In this document: positions 52,210 through 61,333 of the stretch, piece by piece
Layout of the letters: every line of letters begins with the position of its first letter
Numbering within the stretch: position 1 is the stretch's first letter
Source of the DNA: Plebeiibacterium marinum
GTDB lineage: Bacteria; Bacteroidota; Bacteroidia; Bacteroidales; Marinilabiliaceae
Length of the DNA: 64,000 bases
Assembly (NCBI RefSeq): GCF_026013615.1
Contig: NZ_JAPDPI010000004.1
Location: forward strand, 62,001-126,000
Direction: 5' to 3'
Notes under the pieces: model-generated
Told to the model about the DNA's origin: nothing
The model's database searches: none
What the model saw: the letters and a program-made list of their open reading frames with translations, nothing else
Made by a program: the position numbers and the translations under genes

Positions 52210-53454
52210 TTATTCCAAAGCAGCATTCCTCAAGTCCACATCTTTATATAGCACCCATTTGCCCTTTTCAAACTCGTAACTATCATACGAAAAATCTGGC
52301 CCATAGAGTCTAAAATTACCTTTAAACAACGGACTTGATGGTGATAAATGATCAAAAACAAAACGTTTGTTATGCTTGTCGTATTTTAGCATCATATTAT
52401 TGTTTGCCCCATATTCAAATACCAACCTTTTATCAACCACCCTTTCCCGTTGGAATACTGAGTGACCAAATTTGGGAGTAGTGTTACTGATTACAATAAG
52501 AGGTTCTACTACTTTCTTCTTTGTCATTTCATTATTGGGTTTGTAGCCCAGCAACATATAATATGTTCCATAATTTCTATCTTTAACCGGAACAATATCA
52601 TAATATACTGCTCCATACCATTTTCGTGGAGATAATACAGCCTTTTCCGGAGAACGCATTTTATCCGATGCATCGTTTAAAACAAAGTATTTTACATCCC
52701 CCTTATCGTCTTTTATAATTACCGCACCAAAAAACTTATTTGATGAGTTCTCCATAGGAATATTCCAGGTACAAACTTTTACTCTTTTGTCTTCCGATAT
52801 TAAAGTTGACATCCGGCCTAAACCTTTAAACCCTGATCCAAAATACTCTTTATTTCCCCACAGAATTTCCATCCTGCTCAAGATGGAGTCGTTTAATGAC
52901 ATTCTCTCTTTATCTGTTTTTCGTAAAAGCAATTGCTCAAACATGCAAACAGACGCCAAATCCCGGTATTCTCTATAAATTTTGCCATCAGCCTTAAAAG
53001 AAAATGTTAATGGATATAAATCATGGGTTCCTTCTGTTAACTTTGACAGATGCAACCTAAACGCCCCATTTCCCCTTTTATCTTTATGCGAAAAGGTTTT
53101 ATCATGAAAATGCAGAACCTGTTTTTTATAAATACTGCCATAAACCACAAACCAGTCGAGCCTATATACAACACCATCTTTATAAGTATTGTAATAAAAT
53201 ACCTGATATTTTGAATCACTTGATCTGGTTACTTGAATGTGCGCCGTGTCAGGGAGGGTGGTATTATCGTTATATGTTTTTAAAAAAGTTTTAAAAACCT
53301 TTGTAAACTCTGCCAGTTGATATTCTTTTTCATAGGCATCTGTTAATCTTGAGATCTCTCTTGCCTGCTCTTCAAGGTCTTCAATCTTCAACTGAGCCTG
53401 AAGCGCCAAACCATTCATAAATACCAACAGAAAAAACAGTCTGATTATTTGCAT
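52210..53454 (-). CDS. Conserved secreted protein of unknown function
   Basis: 414 residues with a clean signal peptide (MQIIRLFFLLVFMNGLALQAQ). It starts at the ATG at 53454, with an upstream start at 53517 adding only a non-signal tail. The body begins with a helical KIEDLEEQAREISRLTDAYEKEYQLAEFTKVFKTFLKTYNDN, followed by a beta-rich region with RLDWFVVYGSIYKKQVLHFHD and KFGHSVFQRERVVDKRLVFEYGANNNMMLKYDKHNKRFVFDHLSPSSPLFKG, typical of a Bacteroidota-specific periplasmic or surface protein. I recognise no named family. It follows tdh upstream with 80 nt between. Confidence 0.7.
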   Translation of the reverse strand: MQIIRLFFLLVFMNGLALQAQLKIEDLEEQAREISRLTDAYEKEYQLAEFTKVFKTFLKTYNDNTTLPDTAHIQVTRSSDSKYQVFYYNTYKDGVVYRLDWFVVYGSIYKKQVLHFHDKTFSHKDKRGNGAFRLHLSKLTEGTHDLYPLTFSFKADGKIYREYRDLASVCMFEQLLLRKTDKERMSLNDSILSRMEILWGNKEYFGSGFKGLGRMSTLISEDKRVKVCTWNIPMENSSNKFFGAVIIKDDKGDVKYFVLNDASDKMRSPEKAVLSPRKWYGAVYYDIVPVKDRNYGTYYMLLGYKPNNEMTKKKVVEPLIVISNTTPKFGHSVFQRERVVDKRLVFEYGANNNMMLKYDKHNKRFVFDHLSPSSPLFKGNFRLYGPDFSYDSYEFEKGKWVLYKDVDLRNAALE

Positions 53455-53534
53455 CACTAAATATTTTTTTCTGTTCGAAATTATGAAGATTTGGCCAAAA
53501 TTAAAAATTGGGATCAATAATCAATTCTTAACCA

Positions 53535-54566
53535 CTATTCCCAATTCAATATTACTTTACCACTATTGCCCGTTTCCATTACATCAAAACCCTTTTGAAA
53601 ATCGTTTACATGGAACCGGTGTGTAATCATTGGTGTCAGGTCAATGCCCGACAATAACATTTGCTCCATATGATACCAGGTTTCAAACATCTCCCTTCCA
53701 TATATCCCTTTTAATGTAAGCCCTTTAAAAATCACGTTACTCCAATCAATCTGGGTACTTGAGGGCTGTATTCCTAACAATGAAATCTTGCCTGAGTTAT
53801 ACATCACTTCCAACATGGAATTAAATGCTGCAGAATTTCCAGAACACTCAAGACCAATATCGAAACCTTTCATATTTAAATCCTTCACCACATCTTTTAA
53901 ATCTTCCTTTATGGGATTCACCACTCGCGTTGCGCCCATTTTCCTGGCCAACTCAGCCCTGAACGAATTTGTTTCTGTAGCTACTACATATCTGGCACCA
54001 GCAAATTTTGCAATTGCCACACACATGCTTCCAATCAGGCCGGAGCCCGTAACCACAACATCCTCTCCAATAATAGGAAAACTCAGGGTTGTATGTGTTG
54101 CATTTCCAAAAGGATCCATTATTGAGGCAATTTCATCCGAAATATTTGGATGTACTTTCATAACGTTGGTGGCCGGCACCTTTACATATTCTGCAAAAGC
54201 CCCATCAATATTAACACCAATACCAACTGTGTTTTCGCATATATGCTGTCGCCCCCGCCTGCAATTCCTACAGTGCCCGCATGCGATATGACCTTCACCA
54301 GTAACCCTGTCTCCTTCCTTAAATTCAATAACCTCAGACCCTACCTTAGCTACATAGCCCACATATTCGTGCCCTATAGTCATTGGGGTGTTAATGGTTC
54401 TTTGCGCCCATTCATCCCATAAATAAATATGTAAATCTGTTCCACAAATTGCAGACTTCACCACTTTTATAAGCACATCGTTAACTCCGATTTCCGGTAA
54501 ATCAATTTCTTCCATCCAGATACCACGCTCTGGTTTGGATTTTACCAATGCTTTCATTTTTGCCAT
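53535..54566 (-). CDS. tdh: L-threonine 3-dehydrogenase
   Basis: Oxidises L-threonine with NAD to 2-amino-3-ketobutyrate. A 343-residue zinc medium-chain dehydrogenase. It shows catalytic zinc ligands in [11 protein letters not shown] and [12 protein letters not shown] (C about 40, H about 65), the structural zinc cysteines [15 protein letters not shown] (about 97-111), and the Rossmann-type [17 protein letters not shown] (about 170). The signature [10 protein letters not shown] and the C-terminal [27 protein letters not shown] fit TDH rather than a generic alcohol dehydrogenase. The partner kbl is not visible nearby. Confidence 0.94.
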   Translation of the reverse strand: MAKMKALVKSKPERGIWMEEIDLPEIGVNDVLIKVVKSAICGTDLHIYLWDEWAQRTINTPMTIGHEYVGYVAKVGSEVIEFKEGDRVTGEGHIACGHCRNCRRGRQHICENTVGIGVNIDGAFAEYVKVPATNVMKVHPNISDEIASIMDPFGNATHTTLSFPIIGEDVVVTGSGLIGSMCVAIAKFAGARYVVATETNSFRAELARKMGATRVVNPIKEDLKDVVKDLNMKGFDIGLECSGNSAAFNSMLEVMYNSGKISLLGIQPSSTQIDWSNVIFKGLTLKGIYGREMFETWYHMEQMLLSGIDLTPMITHRFHVNDFQKGFDVMETGNSGKVILNWE

Positions 54567-54670
54567 AGCTTATGCTTTATAAATGTAAACATGTTTAAAT
54601 TATGGGTAAAGTTGAGGATAAGTAACGCGTTGTTCAATGATATATCTCAATATAAATATCTTAATAGATC

Positions 54671-54700
54671 GTCAGACGCAAGACTAAAGATAAAAGACCA
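54671..54700. repeat. Degenerate intergenic repeat (GACGCAAGACTAAAGATAAAAGAC)
   Basis: Same wording family as the repeats at 13861 and 17101 (GACGCAAGAC). It lies in the 282-nt gap between tdh and ppk1, which otherwise holds only the ppk1 terminator. Confidence 0.55.
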
Positions 54701-54810
54701 ATTTACAAGGTGCTTAAATTCTACTCTTTAACCACGCTCATCTTTTCAATAGTCATAATATCAAGTTATTTAAAAAGTTTAACGAAGTATTGTTTCTAAA
54801 ATGCCATATA

Positions 54811-54837
54811 AAAAAAGCCTGTGAAACTCACAGACTC
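54811..54837 (-). terminator. Intrinsic terminator of ppk1
   Basis: On the minus strand AGTCTGTGA, a short GTT loop, TCACAGGCT and then a run of Ts, 11 nt past the ppk1 stop. Confidence 0.8.
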
Positions 54838-54848
54838 TATTCCTAACA

Positions 54849-56903
54849 TTACTTTGCCTTTTTTCTGTCGCGCAACCACTTATAAAATTCAATCTGAGCC
54901 CTATATTCAGGCTCTCCATCTTTCGGGGTTTTTATAGTATTATCCAGGTCATTATTCAAATATCTGGCCGAACAATTGTCTTTTCTTTGCATTTCCAGTT
55001 GCTTAAGAATTTCTCCTTTGAGCTCTTTATCATATATTGGACAAGCCACTTCTATCCTTCTGTCTAAGTTCCGGGTCATAAAATCAGCTGAAGAGATGTA
55101 CACTTTTTCATCACCCCCATTACAAAAAACAAAAACCCGGGAATGTTCCAGAAATCTATCAATTAATCCAAACGATTCTATAGCATTTTCAGGTGTATCA
55201 AACTCTGACAACAGAGAGAACATACCTCTCACATTTAGGATTACCTCTACTCCGGCTTTTTTAGCCTTATACAACAATTGAATCAGATCATAATCAACAA
55301 GATTATTAATCTTAATATAAATATATGATTTTTCTCCATGACGGGCATTTACCATTTCCCTTTCAATATAATACTCAATAGTATTTCGCATATAAAAAGG
55401 AGAAACCAACAAATGGTTAAAAACCGGGATGTTATAATTTCTTTTAAAGAAGTCAAAAACTGAAGAAACTTCATTTGCAATTCCTTCATGTTTTGTCATA
55501 AGCAGATGATCGGCAAATACATTGGCTGAATCTTCATTAAAATTACCAGTTCCAACACAGGCATAATTAACCAATTTGCTTTTTTCTTTACGAACCACTA
55601 AGCATAGTTTTGAATGCACTTTAAGTCCTGGAACCCCAAATATTATTTTTACCCCTGCATTTTTTAGTTTCTGCGTATGCACAATATTGGCCTTCTCATC
55701 AAAACGGGCTTGCAACTCCATTACGGCTGTAACATTTTTACCATTTCTGGCAGCATTTCGCAAGGCTTTCATAACGGCTGAATTGCGGGCAACCCTATAA
55801 ATAGTAATTTTTATTTCTTTTACCGTGGGATCAATTGAGGCTTCACGCAAATAATCAACAAAGTTAAAAAACGAATGATAGGGATAATGCAATAGAATAT
55901 CCTTATTTGTAATTAACTGAAAATATGAAGTATTGGGTATAATATCCTTATGAGGTATTGGTGCCAGAGAACTATACGTCATATTTTTGGCACCAAACTT
56001 TGGAAACCCAATAAAGTCTTTAAAATTATGATACCTGCCCCCCCTAATCACGGCATCTTCTTTGGTATACTTCAACTTTCTAAGCAAAAGTGACAACAAC
56101 TCCTCCGGCATTTTTTTGTCGTGTACAAACCTTACCGGACTGGCTTCCTTCCTCCTCTGCAGACCTTTAGAAATCTTTTTGACATAACTTTCTGAGATAT
56201 CATCATTTATATCCAATTCTGCATCCCGGGTCAATTTAAATGTATGTGCCTCAATATGATCAAATTTAAACATATAAAAAATATCCTTCAGCTCATACCT
56301 AATCACATCGTCCAATAACATTACATATTTTTTCCCATCGTTTGATGGGAGCAGCACAAATCGGTCTAGTACAGAGGGGATCTCTATCAGGGCATAATTG
56401 TCCCTATCCCGGTCATTCCCCTGTAGGTATACACCTAAATAAATACTGTCATCCGAAAGGTCGGGCAATTCTCTTTTTTTGGAAATAATAATCGGCATCA
56501 AAAAGCCTCTTACTTTCTTTTGAAAATAACGTTTAACAAACTTCCCCTGTTCTTCAGTCAGTGCCTTTTCATTTATCAGGTGTATTCCTTCCTTCTCTAA
56601 CTGAACAATAATATCATCATAAATGCGGGCAAACTTTATAGACTGCCTTATCACCTCATTATGAATCTCTTTAAGAATATCCTTTGGAGCGCCCCCTTCA
56701 AATACAGTACTCTTATCTAATTGAACTATTCTTTTTAACACAGCAACCCGAACCCTGAAAAATTCATCCATATTGTTAGAATAAATTCCAAGAAACTTTA
56801 TTCGCTCAACTAGCGGAACACATTCACGCGAGGCCTCTTGCAAAACCCTATCATTAAATGAAAGCCAGCTAATCTCCTTACTCCTAAAGTTTTCCAAGTC
56901 CAT
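54849..56903 (-). CDS. ppk1: Polyphosphate kinase 1
   Basis: Makes polyphosphate from ATP. The 684-residue length is typical. It shows the N-terminal RVLQEASRECVPLVERIKFLGIYSNNMDEFFRVR motif (residues about 18-51), the phosphohistidine region VPGLKVHSKLCLV with H near 430, VGTGNFNEDSANVFADHLLM, and the second phospholipase D-like part with KAGVEVILNVRGMFSLL and TRNLDRRIEVACPI. The start is the ATG at 56903. It is a single-gene unit ended by a terminator at 54811. Polyphosphate serves stress survival and phosphate storage. Confidence 0.97.
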   Translation of the reverse strand: MDLENFRSKEISWLSFNDRVLQEASRECVPLVERIKFLGIYSNNMDEFFRVRVAVLKRIVQLDKSTVFEGGAPKDILKEIHNEVIRQSIKFARIYDDIIVQLEKEGIHLINEKALTEEQGKFVKRYFQKKVRGFLMPIIISKKRELPDLSDDSIYLGVYLQGNDRDRDNYALIEIPSVLDRFVLLPSNDGKKYVMLLDDVIRYELKDIFYMFKFDHIEAHTFKLTRDAELDINDDISESYVKKISKGLQRRKEASPVRFVHDKKMPEELLSLLLRKLKYTKEDAVIRGGRYHNFKDFIGFPKFGAKNMTYSSLAPIPHKDIIPNTSYFQLITNKDILLHYPYHSFFNFVDYLREASIDPTVKEIKITIYRVARNSAVMKALRNAARNGKNVTAVMELQARFDEKANIVHTQKLKNAGVKIIFGVPGLKVHSKLCLVVRKEKSKLVNYACVGTGNFNEDSANVFADHLLMTKHEGIANEVSSVFDFFKRNYNIPVFNHLLVSPFYMRNTIEYYIEREMVNARHGEKSYIYIKINNLVDYDLIQLLYKAKKAGVEVILNVRGMFSLLSEFDTPENAIESFGLIDRFLEHSRVFVFCNGGDEKVYISSADFMTRNLDRRIEVACPIYDKELKGEILKQLEMQRKDNCSARYLNNDLDNTIKTPKDGEPEYRAQIEFYKWLRDRKKAK

Positions 56904-57074
56904 AGTTTGAATAATTATTTTAGTTTTTTGTTAAAATTATTAGTCAATAAAAATATGAATAATCTTGTCAATAGAAAACAGATAGAACTTAATAATTTAA
57001 GATGAACAATTTGCAAAAAGGATGGTTTTCATTGACAAGGCATTAAGATTCAAATCATAAATAAAAAATTTCAA

Positions 57075-57734
57075 ATGAAACGAAACAGGATAAACTATCA
57101 TGAAATACTTGAGATCCGACACTTAACCGAATCAACCTTTATCATCCGCTTTGAAAAGAACGGCCTGAAATTTAAAGCCGGACAACATATCTGCGTAGGC
57201 CCACCTGATGGAGTTCATTCAAGGGAATACTCTATTTACAGTGCAGAAAACGACCCATATATTGAAATACTTGTTAAAGAAGTTCAGAATGGCCTGGTAA
57301 CACCCGTTTTAAAAAAATTAAAGGTTGGGCAATCGGTTGTGGTAGAAGAACCTGTTGGCTATTTTACCGTTAAGGAAGAGAAAGTTCAATCCAATAATTT
57401 TCTGTTCATCGCAACAGGTACCGGTATTTCGCCCTTCCATTCTATAGTAAAAAGTAATCCACAAATAAAATATCAGATACTACATGGCGTACGAAACGCT
57501 GTAGAATCTTATGAAAAAAATGAATACCCTGAAAACAATTACATTTTATGTTCTTCAAGGGACAAAAGCGGAGATTATACGGGCAGGATTACAAATTATT
57601 TACAAGATGTTACAATAGATAAAGATTCTGAAGTATATTTGTGCGGAAATTGCAATATGATTCATGACGTTTATGATATCCTTGAAGCTCAAGGAATACC
57701 CAACAGTCAGATTCATGCTGAAGTATATTTCTAA
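57075..57734 (+). CDS. Ferredoxin-NADP reductase-like flavoprotein
   Basis: A 219-residue FNR-superfamily protein: an FAD-binding beta-barrel domain (HSREYSIYSAENDPYIEILVKEV, the RxYS motif near residue 56) and an NAD(P) domain starting at FIATGTGISPFHSI (about 115) with CGNCNMIHDVYDILEAQGI and C-terminal aromatic EVYF. It is short, with no N-terminal ferredoxin domain, and resembles the flavodoxin/ferredoxin reductase branch. The redox partner is unknown. It stands alone, 82 nt before miaB. Confidence 0.85.
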   Translation: MKRNRINYHEILEIRHLTESTFIIRFEKNGLKFKAGQHICVGPPDGVHSREYSIYSAENDPYIEILVKEVQNGLVTPVLKKLKVGQSVVVEEPVGYFTVKEEKVQSNNFLFIATGTGISPFHSIVKSNPQIKYQILHGVRNAVESYEKNEYPENNYILCSSRDKSGDYTGRITNYLQDVTIDKDSEVYLCGNCNMIHDVYDILEAQGIPNSQIHAEVYF

Positions 57735-57815
57735 GAATAAAACATTGAGACGGCAGTTTATATCAATCCCTCTCAATAAACAATTTAAGTTGCGTAACAA
57801 AATAAAATTATAATT

Positions 57816-59156
57816 GTGAAGTACTATTTACTGACATTGGGTTGTCAAATGAATTTGAGTGATTCGGAGCGTGTGGCGTCAGTATTAAATGCAGCAGGAT
57901 ACACTAAAGCTGATAACGAGGAAGATGCCAACCTTATTGGGATACTGGCATGTTCTGTCCGCCAGAAAGCTATTGACAAGGTATACAATAAAATTTTCAC
58001 CTGGAATAAATGGAAGAATAAAAAAAACCTGATAACATTTATATCCGGTTGTGTATTACCTGCTGATAAAGAGCGGTTCTTAAAGCTTTTTGATATAGTA
58101 TTTGCCATGCCTGAGCTACCTCAGTTCCCAAAGATGCTAACTGAATACGGTATCACTTCGCCTATGGCAATTGTTCCGGAACCCAACAACCCAATAGATG
58201 AAATCCAACTTTTTTGGGATGTAAAGCCTAAATACGATTCCAGCTTTGAAGCTTTTGTTCCGATACAAAACGGTTGCAATAAATTTTGTACCTATTGTGC
58301 TGTTCCTTACACAAGGGGACGCGAAGTTTCGCGTCCATCCGATGAAATTCTGACCGAAGTGAAATCATTAGCCGAAAAAGGGTACAAATCCATTACCCTG
58401 CTCGGACAAAATGTAAATTCCTATGGGTTAGACAAGCATGGAGAAGAAATTACATTTGCCGAATTACTTGAAAAAATAGGGGAAATAGGCGAAGCTATAA
58501 ATAATGAGTTCTGGGTTTATTTTACATCTCCACACCCAATGGATATGACGGATGATATTTTTCATATCATAGCTAAATATAAGTGTTTGGGAAAACAAAT
58601 ACATTTTCCTTTACAAAGTGGCGATGAAAAAGTCCTTATCAAGATGAACCGCAAGCACTCTGTTGAAAAATACAGGGAAACCATGCAATCTCTGAGAAGG
58701 ATACTTCCCCAGGCTACAGTATTTACCGATATTATTGTTGGTTTTACTGATGAAACTGAAGAACAGTTTGAAAACACACGCAAAGCCATGGCCGAGTTTA
58801 AATATAACATGGCCTATATTGCGATGTATTCTCCTCGTCCGGGAGCAACCTCTTACAAATGGGAAGATAACATTACCCTCGACGAGAAGAAAAGAAGGTA
58901 TGCTGTTTTAAGTGAAGAACTTCAGAAACATACCTACGAATACAATAAGTCGTTAATTGGGAAAACTTTAAAAGTACTAGTTAGGGAACAAGACAGAAAA
59001 CCAGGCTACCTGTCTGGCCATACTGATGGAAAAATTGTAGTACGTTTGGCATCGGACAACAAGGAGTTAATCGGACAAATTGTTGAACTAAAAATTACCA
59101 GCGCAGCCAGATTCTCGATTGAAGGTGAATTGGTTGAAAAAACAGTAAGCTGTTAG
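57816..59156 (+). CDS. miaB: tRNA-2-methylthio-N6-dimethylallyladenosine synthase (MiaB)
   Basis: Adds the methylthio group to isopentenyladenosine-37 of tRNAs. The 446-residue radical SAM protein has the N-terminal cluster cysteines C10, C46 and C79, the radical SAM motif CNKFCTYC (C154, C158, C161) in QNGCNKFCTYCAVPYTRGREVSRP, and a TRAM domain from about residue 370. It starts with GTG at 57816. The wording of the N-terminal domain (LGCQMNLSDSERVASVL and LACSVRQKAIDKVYNKI) resembles the MiaB branch of candidate-phylum and other distant bacteria more than the CQMNVADSE / NTCSIR type I expect in Bacteroidota, so transfer or a second copy is possible. Confidence 0.88.
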   Translation: MKYYLLTLGCQMNLSDSERVASVLNAAGYTKADNEEDANLIGILACSVRQKAIDKVYNKIFTWNKWKNKKNLITFISGCVLPADKERFLKLFDIVFAMPELPQFPKMLTEYGITSPMAIVPEPNNPIDEIQLFWDVKPKYDSSFEAFVPIQNGCNKFCTYCAVPYTRGREVSRPSDEILTEVKSLAEKGYKSITLLGQNVNSYGLDKHGEEITFAELLEKIGEIGEAINNEFWVYFTSPHPMDMTDDIFHIIAKYKCLGKQIHFPLQSGDEKVLIKMNRKHSVEKYRETMQSLRRILPQATVFTDIIVGFTDETEEQFENTRKAMAEFKYNMAYIAMYSPRPGATSYKWEDNITLDEKKRRYAVLSEELQKHTYEYNKSLIGKTLKVLVREQDRKPGYLSGHTDGKIVVRLASDNKELIGQIVELKITSAARFSIEGELVEKTVSC

Positions 59157-59168
59157 GTATCCAGATCA

Positions 59169-59200
59169 TCAGAGAAAAGACACAAGATAAAAGAAATAAA
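59169..59200. repeat. Degenerate intergenic repeat (AGAAAAGACACAAGATAAAAG)
   Basis: Purine-rich repeat in the gap after miaB, of the same kind as those at 25109 and 54671. Confidence 0.5.
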
Positions 59201-59268
59201 AACCATTCTGTGCCAACAATAAAATTATTTATATGGCACTCAATATCATTATTGCATTACAAAAACTC

Positions 59269-59303
59269 AAAGCCTGTTTTCTTTTGAAAGCAGGCTTTTT
59301 TTT
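59269..59303. terminator. Bidirectional terminator between miaB and the TonB-dependent receptor
   Basis: AAAGCCTG (59269-59276) and CAGGCTTT (59291-59298), with complementary bases inside the loop and a run of Ts to 59303. The receptor's stop codon (59302) overlaps its tail. Confidence 0.88.
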
Positions 59304-61329
59304 ACAATGATATTTTTATTCCCCCATAAATATTTAAAGGCAGACCCGGATAATAGTACCGCGGTTTACTGCCTCCAAAAGATGGTGCATTTATCAATAC
59401 CATTGATGCATAAGATATATCAAACAAATTATCCACACCCATATATAATATTGTTTTTACACCCGGCCAACCTAGCGAAAAAGTCACCTTTCCACTCAAT
59501 TTATCAAAACCGCTATATTTTAAACTGTTCTCATCATCAAGATATTGGCTTCCCACCCTTTTATAATCCAGTAATAAGCTAAAAGCTTTCAACTGGCCAT
59601 TAAAACCCAACGAAAGATTATAATTGGGTATTCCGGGCAAGTTATTACCCTTAAAATCAACACCATCATCCACAAAACGCTCAAACCGATTACCTGAGGC
59701 AAAATAAGAAAGCGAAACAGTAGCTGACTTCTGATTACATAAAGAAACCAGATCGTAATTAACACTTGCCTCCACTCCTGCATGTTTTGTTTCCCCGGCA
59801 TTGATTCCATAAAAGATTTCTTCACTTTCTCTTTTGGTAACCAACAAATTATTCATCTTCATATAATAAATAGTCAATTCCATTAACAACCTATCGTTCC
59901 ATCCTTTATGGCGATAACCTACATCGCAGGTAACGCCTTGTTCTGGTTTAATGTTGGAATTAAATGAACCATCAGGCATTTGGGATTCCAATAACGATGG
60001 AGCTGAAAATCCATGCCCTAAAGATGCTAACAAACTTGATGATTCTGAAAAGCTGTAACTTACCCCTATTCCAGGAGAGACAATTATATCATAACTATAA
60101 CGATCTCCCAAACCTTCTCCAGGTGTTATTTTATAGTTGGTTTTATTCAGGTTTACCGATGCCTGAAAAGAAAATGCATTCTTTTTCAGTTCTAATAATC
60201 CAAACAAATTAAAATATGATCTGTTGTATTTATTTCTGGATAACAACAAACCTTTTGCTTCTCCATCAACTTCATACAAAGAGACTGTATTAAGCTCATT
60301 CATTGCCTCAACACCACCCTCCACCTTATAATTTTCGCCAACAAATGAATACTTGTCCCTCACTCCAAATGAAAACATATCCTCTCCCAATTCATTAAAG
60401 GGCCTCACTTCTTTAAGCTGATTACCTGTTCCAAAAACAGTAAGGGAATTGAATTTGTTGTTTTCTAAAGGAAACTGAATTCCTATGCCTAACAGATGGC
60501 GATTACTTTCCTCAAAACCTTTGATTATCCCCCAGGTTCCCCCTGCAGCCTTGGGGTTATCTCGAAAATCCTCTTCATTCAAAGAACTGGGTATCTGTCC
60601 GTTCAAATATCGAAAATTGTACAAGAACCTCAGATAATTATTCCCCAGCCGAACCTCTCCTTTTACTGATGCATTATACCTGTTGTAATTACTATTTTCC
60701 CTGTACCCACTTGATTTTAAAGAGCTCAAACCTATGGAAAGTCCACCCCCTTTAATATCCAGATTTAAGTCCATTAAACCAGAGACAGTTCCAAAACTAC
60801 CCGCTTCACTAGTAACACTAACTTTATTTTGGGGACCATCCACAAATGGATTAATAAAAAGAACACCTCCTAAGCCGGCGCCATACAAAGAAGAGGAAGG
60901 GCCTTTCAAAATTCTTAAAGAAGCAATATCATTGAACCCTATATCCTCAACTGCTGTAACCCCATCCCCTGTTGTCAGGGGAATATCTCCCCAATAGGCC
61001 TTTATCCTGTTGGTTTCATATGGCGTTCTCGACCCTATTCCCCGGATAGTAATCCTATTAGTACTCAGGGTTCCTTGCTGCATTTGTACGCCGGGGATTT
61101 TATTGAGTTGTTCCGACAGCATATAGGAATTTCCCGAATGCAATTGCAGGGAATCCATCACAGAATAATCACCCGACCAATAATCCGGCAAAGTAAACTT
61201 GACTTTCGCCCTAACATCAACCACATCAATATGCCTTGATGTTCTATCTAAAATAATAGAATCGGGTGACACCTGCCCCAAACAAACAACTTTAATCTGA
61301 AGTAAAACAATTATAGCAATGTAACGCAT
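59302..61329 (-). CDS. TonB-dependent outer-membrane receptor, in operon with a PQQ dehydrogenase
   Basis: A 675-residue receptor. The plug domain shows EQLNKIPGVQMQQGTLSTNRITIRGIG then YWGDIPLTTGDGVTAVEDIGF and the characteristic ILKGPSSSLYGAGLGGVLFINP; it starts with a signal peptide (MRYIAIIVLLQIKVVCLGQ) and a possible TonB box (HIDVVDV). The C-terminal barrel ends YYYPGLPLNIYGGIKISL. No CarboxypepD_reg domain or SusD partner is present, so it is not a Sus-type system. The ATG at 61329 begins 4 nt after the PQQ dehydrogenase stop. PQQ dehydrogenases need extracellular PQQ in organisms lacking pqq genes, and E. coli PqqU is a TonB-dependent PQQ receptor, so PQQ (or the sugar substrate) is the likely ligand. 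Confidence 0.85.
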   Translation of the reverse strand: MRYIAIIVLLQIKVVCLGQVSPDSIILDRTSRHIDVVDVRAKVKFTLPDYWSGDYSVMDSLQLHSGNSYMLSEQLNKIPGVQMQQGTLSTNRITIRGIGSRTPYETNRIKAYWGDIPLTTGDGVTAVEDIGFNDIASLRILKGPSSSLYGAGLGGVLFINPFVDGPQNKVSVTSEAGSFGTVSGLMDLNLDIKGGGLSIGLSSLKSSGYRENSNYNRYNASVKGEVRLGNNYLRFLYNFRYLNGQIPSSLNEEDFRDNPKAAGGTWGIIKGFEESNRHLLGIGIQFPLENNKFNSLTVFGTGNQLKEVRPFNELGEDMFSFGVRDKYSFVGENYKVEGGVEAMNELNTVSLYEVDGEAKGLLLSRNKYNRSYFNLFGLLELKKNAFSFQASVNLNKTNYKITPGEGLGDRYSYDIIVSPGIGVSYSFSESSSLLASLGHGFSAPSLLESQMPDGSFNSNIKPEQGVTCDVGYRHKGWNDRLLMELTIYYMKMNNLLVTKRESEEIFYGINAGETKHAGVEASVNYDLVSLCNQKSATVSLSYFASGNRFERFVDDGVDFKGNNLPGIPNYNLSLGFNGQLKAFSLLLDYKRVGSQYLDDENSLKYSGFDKLSGKVTFSLGWPGVKTILYMGVDNLFDISYASMVLINAPSFGGSKPRYYYPGLPLNIYGGIKISL

Positions 61330-61333
61330 ATAA

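Noticed and set aside
53788-54422. Two plus-strand ORFs (167 and 90 residues) antisense to tdh
   Set aside because: Both overlap zinc and nucleotide-binding motifs of tdh and show antisense composition. No promoter or start context.
59158-59268. CRISPR or sRNA in the repeat-containing gap after miaB
   Set aside because: The purine repeats are irregular, short and not spaced like a CRISPR. The only clear RNA signal is the terminator at 59269.
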